Source: Desulfuromusa sp.
GTDB lineage: Bacteria; Desulfobacterota; Desulfuromonadia; Desulfuromonadales; Geopsychrobacteraceae
DNA: 11,199 nt
NCBI GenBank assembly: GCA_021157505.1
Contig: JAGGWI010000077.1
Location: 1 to 11,199 of the forward strand
Direction: 5' to 3'
Positions within the stretch are counted from its first letter, which is position 1, and each line of letters opens with the position of its first letter. Of the stretch, positions 7,836 through 11,199 are shown piece after piece. The translations under genes were made by a program, and so were the position numbers. The notes under the pieces are model-generated. The model did not search any database. It was not told the origin of the DNA and saw only the letters and a list, made by a program, of their open reading frames with translations.

Positions 7836-8646
7836 AAACAGTCAAAATCAAACCTACCTTATGGAAAACCAGGAAGAAGGTAAGCGGCTTGAAATAAAAA
7901 CAGACGTGGAAGCAGTTAAACGACAGGCCGCCTGGGCCGGGATAGGTCCCGGTATGCGGGTGTTGGATGTCGGCTGCGGAATGGGGATTACAACACAAGC
8001 ATTAGCGGAGTTGGTCGGTGAAAATGGACATGTCACCGGCCTCGATTTTTCTGAGGAACGGTTAGCAATCGCCCGCGAACGCTATGGGTCTGATCATGTC
8101 AGTTTTGTCTGTCATGATATTCACAAGCCATATCATAGTGATAAACCGTATGATGCCATGTGGACACGCTTTTTCCTCGAATACTTCAGAGCAGAGCAGC
8201 AGCAGATTGTTAGCCATAGTATTGCCTCCCTTAAACCCGGCGGCATTGCCTGTCTTGCAGATCTTGACAACAACAGCCTTGGTCACAGCGGGCTGAGCGA
8301 ACGCCTGCAACAAACGTTGCTGGACATCGTGTCTCGGCTGGAAAAAGATTTCGATTTTGATCCTTATGCCGGTCGACGCCTTTACGGTCACCTCTATAAC
8401 CTTGGGTTTCAGGATCTTGCCTGCAAGGTGGAAAGTCATCATCTGATCTACGGGGAATTAGAGGAAAAAGATAATTACAACTGGCGACGCAAAGTTGAAG
8501 TTGCCGCGCAAAAATCAGGCTGTCCATTTACCGCTTATGGGGGGAGCTTTGAAGCTTTTCATAATGAGTTTCAAGAATTTATGAACGATCCGCAGCGCTT
8601 CACATACACACCGCTGATTATTGCGAGGGGAATAAAAACTGCATAG
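7825..8646 (+). CDS. Class I SAM-dependent methyltransferase, substrate unknown
   Basis: A 273-residue soluble protein with a Rossmann-type methyltransferase core. SAM-binding motif I is VLDVGCGMG (46-54), the acidic residue at the end of strand 2 is D74 in GLDFS, CHDIH at 96-100 marks the following loop, and LKPGGIACLADLD (136-148) is the typical late strand. The N-terminal 40 residues (MENQEEGKRLEIKT) and the C-terminal 110 residues (YAGRRLYGHLYNLGFQDL, HHLIYGELEE) are unlike the well-known UbiE/MenG enzymes, so I do not assign a substrate. The gene overlaps the HD-GYP gene by 11 bases and shares its message, which ties its activity to c-di-GMP signalling. Its TAG stop merges with the left end of the 165-base inverted-repeat element. 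Candidate targets are a small molecule, a lipid or a protein; nothing in the sequence decides between these. Confidence 0.85.
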   Translation: MPVKNSQNQTYLMENQEEGKRLEIKTDVEAVKRQAAWAGIGPGMRVLDVGCGMGITTQALAELVGENGHVTGLDFSEERLAIARERYGSDHVSFVCHDIHKPYHSDKPYDAMWTRFFLEYFRAEQQQIVSHSIASLKPGGIACLADLDNNSLGHSGLSERLQQTLLDIVSRLEKDFDFDPYAGRRLYGHLYNLGFQDLACKVESHHLIYGELEEKDNYNWRRKVEVAAQKSGCPFTAYGGSFEAFHNEFQEFMNDPQRFTYTPLIIARGIKTA

Positions 8647-8809
8647 GAGTCTGTCTGACTATACGGACTGAAGCGAAAATTCGGAGGTTTGAGAACAATT
8701 TTTAGCTCGTTTGCAGGCTCATAGCCATAGCTATGGGGCAAAAAGGAGCTGAAAAATGAGCCAAACAAACGGATTTGCAGCCAGTTCATGGATAGTCCGA
8801 CAGCCTCCT
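8645..8809. mobile_element. 165-bp MITE-like element with terminal inverted repeats
   Basis: The left end (8645-8664, AGGAGTCTGTCTGACTATAC) and right end (8790-8809, reverse complement AGGAGGCTGTCGGACTATCC) match at 17 of 20 positions. The interior has no convincing gene but is rich in palindromes: a perfect CCATAG/CTATGG (8725-8736), GGCTCAT (8716-8722) with ATGAGCC (8756-8762), and TTTTTAGCTC (8699-8708) with GAGCTGAAAAA (8746-8756). The last two pairings cross, so alternative folds are possible. Size, terminal repeats and lack of coding capacity fit a miniature inverted-repeat element. No target-site duplication is obvious. It overlaps the last two bases of the methyltransferase stop and may serve as a structured transcript end or barrier before the porin gene. 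Confidence 0.6.
8725..8736. repeat. Perfect 12-bp palindrome CCATAGCTATGG inside the MITE-like element
   Basis: A perfect twofold-symmetric site near the centre of the inverted-repeat element. It probably belongs to the hairpin tip, but a palindrome of this kind could also be a dimeric protein binding site. Confidence 0.5.
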
Positions 8810-8856
8810 GGAACGAATAGATAGGGGGGGATAAAATAAGTAAACTGGAGCTCTAA

Positions 8857-10176
8857 ATGAAAAAGACTGTTCTTATCATCGCCTTGTTATCTTTATCTGC
8901 AGGATCAGCATTTGCTTCCGGGTATGGAGTCTTCACCCAGGGAGCTGCCGGGTTAGGACAGGCAAATGCGGTCGTTGCCCACCCTGTTGGCCCCTCTTCA
9001 CTCTATTTTAACCCGGCATTATTGAACGATATTCCCGGTCGTCAGATTGAGGTTGGAACAACAGCAATTTATGCAGATCGTAGCGTTGATCTTGATTCTG
9101 GTGGATCTGAAGATAGCAAGAATAATTGGAACTTCCCTTCAAATCTTTATTATACCCACCAAGTTAATGAAAAACTGAGCACCGGATTCGGACTTTTTTT
9201 TCCTTTTGGTCTGTCCACAGAATGGGATGATGACTATGAGGGGAGGTATCTGGGAACCTCGGGAGAGATCCTCACCCTCAACATCAACCCGGTCATTTCG
9301 TATCGTCTGAATGATAAACTTTCAATAGCGGGTGGTTTCAGCATTGTCTACCTTGATTCCACAATAAAGAATAAAGTTAACCAGACGGCAGCTTATACGA
9401 TTGTTGACCTGCAACTTAGCGGTGGAGTCGGAGGAGCCTTACCCCCATTGACCGGTCCGCTGAATGACATCAATCAGAAGTTTAACGGTGAAGGTTGGGG
9501 CGCGGGTTTCAATCTGGGCGTTTTATACAAAGCAACAGACTACATCAGCATCGGTGCGACTTACCGTAGCCAAGTCAATATTGATGTTGAAGGGAGAGCG
9601 ACGTTCAATAATGTAGATCCGATACTGGCACCCCTCTTTTCAGACACCAATGGAGATACTGATATCCGCCTCCCGGCTCAGGCAACTGTGGGAGTAGCTT
9701 TTACCCTCTATGACAATCTGATTATAGAAGTCGGTGGACGCTGGGAAGACTGGGCTTCGACAAAGAAATTAAAGATCAACCTGGATACTCCGGTTCTGGG
9801 GGAAAACTCAAGTACGACTCCGCGCGACTGGAACTCAACCTGGAGCTACAATATTGGCGGACAATACCAGATTAACGAATCATTCAATCTGAGCGCTGGA
9901 TATCTCTATGGAAAAGATGCTGTTCCAGGGTCGACATTTGAACCCCTTGTCCCTGATAGCGACGCCCATTTATTCACTTTGGGCGGTGGGTGGAATACCG
10001 GTGCGTGGACGATCAACGCTGCCTTTGGTTATGAACATCATGAGGATCGCAAAAAAGATAACGATCTCGGTGATCCGCTGGGCTCACTCCTTGTCGGCTC
10101 TCCAACAAATACAGCGAATGGAAAATATAAAGCTGATGTTTATCTTTCCAGCGTGAGCGTCGCCTACCGATTTTAA
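8857..10176 (+). CDS. OmpP1/FadL/TodX-family outer-membrane transporter
   Basis: A 439-residue outer-membrane beta-barrel protein. A signal peptide (residues 1-20, ending AFA before SGYG) is followed by the family's N-terminal motif GYGVFTQGAAGLGQANA, and a SSLYFNPA segment (47-54) typical of FadL homologues. The rest shows alternating beta-strand patterns with aromatic girdles (for example GAGFNLGVLYKATDYISIG), and the chain ends in VAYRF, the terminal-phenylalanine signal for outer-membrane insertion. The family takes up hydrophobic compounds such as long-chain fatty acids or aromatic hydrocarbons across the outer membrane; the substrate here is not readable from sequence. GGAG at 8847-8850 precedes the ATG by six bases. 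A run of seven G (8824-8830) lies in the upstream leader. The stop TAA overlaps that of the convergent minus-strand gene. The MITE-like element separates it from the upstream operon, so independent transcription is likely. Confidence 0.9.
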   Translation: MKKTVLIIALLSLSAGSAFASGYGVFTQGAAGLGQANAVVAHPVGPSSLYFNPALLNDIPGRQIEVGTTAIYADRSVDLDSGGSEDSKNNWNFPSNLYYTHQVNEKLSTGFGLFFPFGLSTEWDDDYEGRYLGTSGEILTLNINPVISYRLNDKLSIAGGFSIVYLDSTIKNKVNQTAAYTIVDLQLSGGVGGALPPLTGPLNDINQKFNGEGWGAGFNLGVLYKATDYISIGATYRSQVNIDVEGRATFNNVDPILAPLFSDTNGDTDIRLPAQATVGVAFTLYDNLIIEVGGRWEDWASTKKLKINLDTPVLGENSSTTPRDWNSTWSYNIGGQYQINESFNLSAGYLYGKDAVPGSTFEPLVPDSDAHLFTLGGGWNTGAWTINAAFGYEHHEDRKKDNDLGDPLGSLLVGSPTNTANGKYKADVYLSSVSVAYRF

Positions 10177-10463
10177 TCGGAATGATATTCGCGCAGCACT
10201 TCTACAATTTGAACCTGGCAGGTTCGATACCACTTTGAGCGCCCCAGTTGTTGTGCTTTGATATGTTCCGAATCCTGTTTCCAGCGGGAAATCTGTTCCA
10301 GCGTCTCCCAGTAAGAGATAGCTATTCCCTGATCCCCTTCGGTTAGCGCAACAAAGTCCCGACAGCCATATTTTTCCATCGCCAGGCTTCGCAATCTGGT
10401 TGCGGTGTCACGATATTCCTGATCCAGCTGGTTGATCTCAGCTCTGAAAATGACAGCATACAT
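10173..10463 (-). CDS. Small ABM-domain (antibiotic biosynthesis monooxygenase-like) protein
   Basis: A 96-residue protein with the dimeric alpha/beta ABM fold signature: an N-terminal strand YAVIFRAEI, a helix with EYRDTATRLRSLAM, the strand GIAISYWET, and a helix with ISRWKQDSEHIKAQ followed by GRSKWYRTCQVQIVEV. The W-K-x-D-x-E-H pattern and the length agree with this family. Members include cofactor-free monooxygenases, heme-degrading IsdG-type proteins and quinone-related YgiN; the exact activity here cannot be told. The start ATG lies 18 bases downstream of the DJ-1/PfpI gene on the same strand, so the two probably share a transcript. No strong Shine-Dalgarno sequence is visible before the ATG, which would fit translation following from the upstream gene. 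Its stop codon overlaps the porin's stop. Confidence 0.8.
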   Translation of the reverse strand: MYAVIFRAEINQLDQEYRDTATRLRSLAMEKYGCRDFVALTEGDQGIAISYWETLEQISRWKQDSEHIKAQQLGRSKWYRTCQVQIVEVLREYHSD

Positions 10464-10481
10464 AAAGACATACTCAGTGGT

Positions 10482-11045
10482 TCAGGAGTAATAAGGATAA
10501 TCCATCTGCTTTGCTATTTCGATACGAATTTCTTTTCCGGCCAGGCGTTCGACCAGGTGCAGACCCAGATCAATTGCTGCAGTCACCCCCCGTGCAGTGA
10601 CAACATCACCTTCATCAACAATCCGTTGTTCAGAAACTTTTCCGCAGTAACGGGCCAGTTCCGTGTAGGCATTAGGATGCGTTGTTGCCTGCTTCCCCTT
10701 GAGAAATCCTGCAGCTCCCAGCAGCAGAGAACCGCTACAAACAGATGCTTTCAGAGGAACCTGAGCGGCAGTCTGTAACCAGTCAATGAACTCATCATTA
10801 TGTTGCAGAGAACGACTACCATACCCCCCGGGGACAACCAGAAGGTCAAAGTCATTTAAGGGCTGTTTAACCAAATCAGGATCAAAACGAAGATCATGAG
10901 TATCCGACACATCATCACAGAAAGAACAAATCTGCCAATGAAAATCCGGTATAAAATCCATTGATTTCAGGCGCGTCAACGGGTCATAAAAACCGACAAA
11001 ATCCAATGCTGTCATCTGGTCAAAAATTACAAAAGCCGTGTTCAT
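10482..11045 (-). CDS. DJ-1/PfpI-family protein (isonitrile hydratase-like subgroup)
   Basis: A 187-residue protein from ATG 11045 on the minus strand; the frame is open further upstream to 11165, but that part runs through the repeat cluster and lacks family sequence. The fold is the class I glutamine-amidotransferase-like DJ-1/PfpI type: TALDFVGFYDPL (12-23) with an acidic D15, VVPGGYGSRSL (70-80), the nucleophile elbow SVCSGS with C103, and ATTHPNAY (120-127), then VTARGVTAAIDLGL and a C-terminal KQMDYPYYS. The Cys is followed by Ser rather than His, unlike PfpI proteases, and the Asp/Cys arrangement matches the isonitrile hydratase (InhA) and related AraC-regulator-like subgroup. Family members act on isonitriles, glyoxals or unknown electrophiles; the substrate is not determined. 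It precedes the ABM gene by 18 bases as a probable two-gene operon. Confidence 0.85.
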   Translation of the reverse strand: MNTAFVIFDQMTALDFVGFYDPLTRLKSMDFIPDFHWQICSFCDDVSDTHDLRFDPDLVKQPLNDFDLLVVPGGYGSRSLQHNDEFIDWLQTAAQVPLKASVCSGSLLLGAAGFLKGKQATTHPNAYTELARYCGKVSEQRIVDEGDVVTARGVTAAIDLGLHLVERLAGKEIRIEIAKQMDYPYYS

Positions 11046-11050
11046 AGATA

Positions 11051-11055
11051 TCCTT
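11051..11055 (-). promoter_or_regulatory. Ribosome binding site AAGGA that decides the DJ-1/PfpI start at 11045
   Basis: On the minus strand AAGGA is followed by five bases and ATG. This supports the 187-residue form over a longer frame starting at 11165. Confidence 0.65.
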
Positions 11056-11069
11056 ATATGGAGTAAACT

Positions 11070-11104
11070 TGGGATTGCCCCCAGCTCCTTCGGGGGCTGT
11101 CCCA
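11070..11104. repeat. REP-like hairpin upstream of the DJ-1/PfpI gene
   Basis: TGGGA-TT-GCCCCC (11070-11082) pairs with GGGGGC-TG-TCCCA (11092-11104), an 11-bp GC-rich stem with a two-base internal mismatch and a nine-base loop. No T-run follows on either strand, so a simple intrinsic terminator is unlikely. It lies 25 bases upstream of the minus-strand DJ-1/PfpI start and may be in its leader. Confidence 0.6.
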
Positions 11105-11182
11105 GATGTTTACAGGCTATGAAACTGTGGTGGGTTGCGCCGCAAAATCCTGGGACAGCCTCCATGCGCGGACAGTCCCGGG
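11092..11182. repeat. Cluster of GGGACAG-type inverted repeats (REP/BIME-like)
   Basis: GGGGGCTGTCCCA (11092-11104) is inverted as TGGGACAGCCTCC (11151-11163), pairing over 13 positions with one G-T wobble. The second copy can alternatively pair locally: CCTGGGAC (11149-11156) with GTCCCGGG (11175-11182), an 8-bp stem with an 18-base loop. A small TTGCG-C-CGCAA palindrome (11135-11145) lies between. Repeated GGGACAG units in opposite orientation in an intergenic gap are typical of REP-type elements mobilised by RAYT transposases, but no transposase gene is in the window. The cluster runs close to the window end and may continue beyond it. Confidence 0.5.
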
Positions 11183-11199
11183 TTTGCTAACTCTTAAAG

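Noticed and set aside
8647..8856. c-di-GMP (GEMM) riboswitch before the porin gene
   Set aside because: The structured sequence is explained by terminal inverted repeats and inner palindromes; the conserved riboswitch core was not recognisable.
11046..11165. 40-residue N-terminal extension of the DJ-1/PfpI protein
   Set aside because: It is translated repeat DNA, and a good AAGGA site sits before ATG 11045, where family similarity begins.
1..11199. tRNA, rRNA, CRISPR array or full insertion sequence
   Set aside because: No cloverleaf, ribosomal sequence, regularly spaced repeats or transposase gene was seen on either strand.

Overview
The window is an 11.2 kb bacterial segment of moderate GC content, with tightly packed genes and multidomain signalling proteins built around cyclic di-GMP. 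The style (a divergent RdgC-like protein, a SpoIIE-type phosphatase with periplasmic sensor, PilZ and HD-GYP proteins, a FadL-type porin) suggests a Gram-negative from the Desulfuromonas/Geobacter side of the former Deltaproteobacteria. That placement is an inference from protein style, not from a marker gene.

Layout. Positions 1-1109 hold the 3' part of an RdgC-like gene whose start lies outside the window. Positions 1177-3303 encode a membrane-bound PP2C/SpoIIE-type phosphatase with dCache sensor and HAMP domain. The gap 3304-3516 carries four A-tracts at 10-bp spacing and a weak candidate promoter. Positions 3517-8646 form a three-gene, translationally coupled unit: (i) a protein with a YcgR-like N-terminus, two PilZ domains and a long C-terminal half that looks like two degenerate GNAT acyltransferase folds; (ii) a membrane protein with a V4R-like sensor, GAF, HD-GYP and C-terminal PilZ domains; (iii) a class I SAM-dependent methyltransferase. 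A 165-bp element with terminal inverted repeats (MITE-like) begins inside the methyltransferase stop codon and fills most of the gap to a FadL/OmpP1-family outer-membrane protein gene (8857-10176). Its stop codon overlaps that of a convergent minus-strand gene for a small ABM-domain protein, preceded by a DJ-1/PfpI-family gene (10482-11045). Upstream of the latter is a cluster of GGGACAG-type inverted repeats running to the window end.

How it may work together. The HD-GYP protein has the residues expected for c-di-GMP hydrolysis, and the operon carries three PilZ domains, each with a recognisable or near-canonical c-di-GMP motif. The operon therefore appears both to remove and to read c-di-GMP, while also encoding a possible acyl-transfer activity and a methyl-transfer activity. 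The most interesting hypothesis is a c-di-GMP-gated small-molecule or lipid modification pathway, possibly with the V4R-like domain sensing a ligand. The enzymatic substrates are unknown and the GNAT call is tentative. The phosphatase upstream is likely a separate partner-switching output enzyme. The FadL, ABM and DJ-1 genes look like ordinary accessory metabolism.
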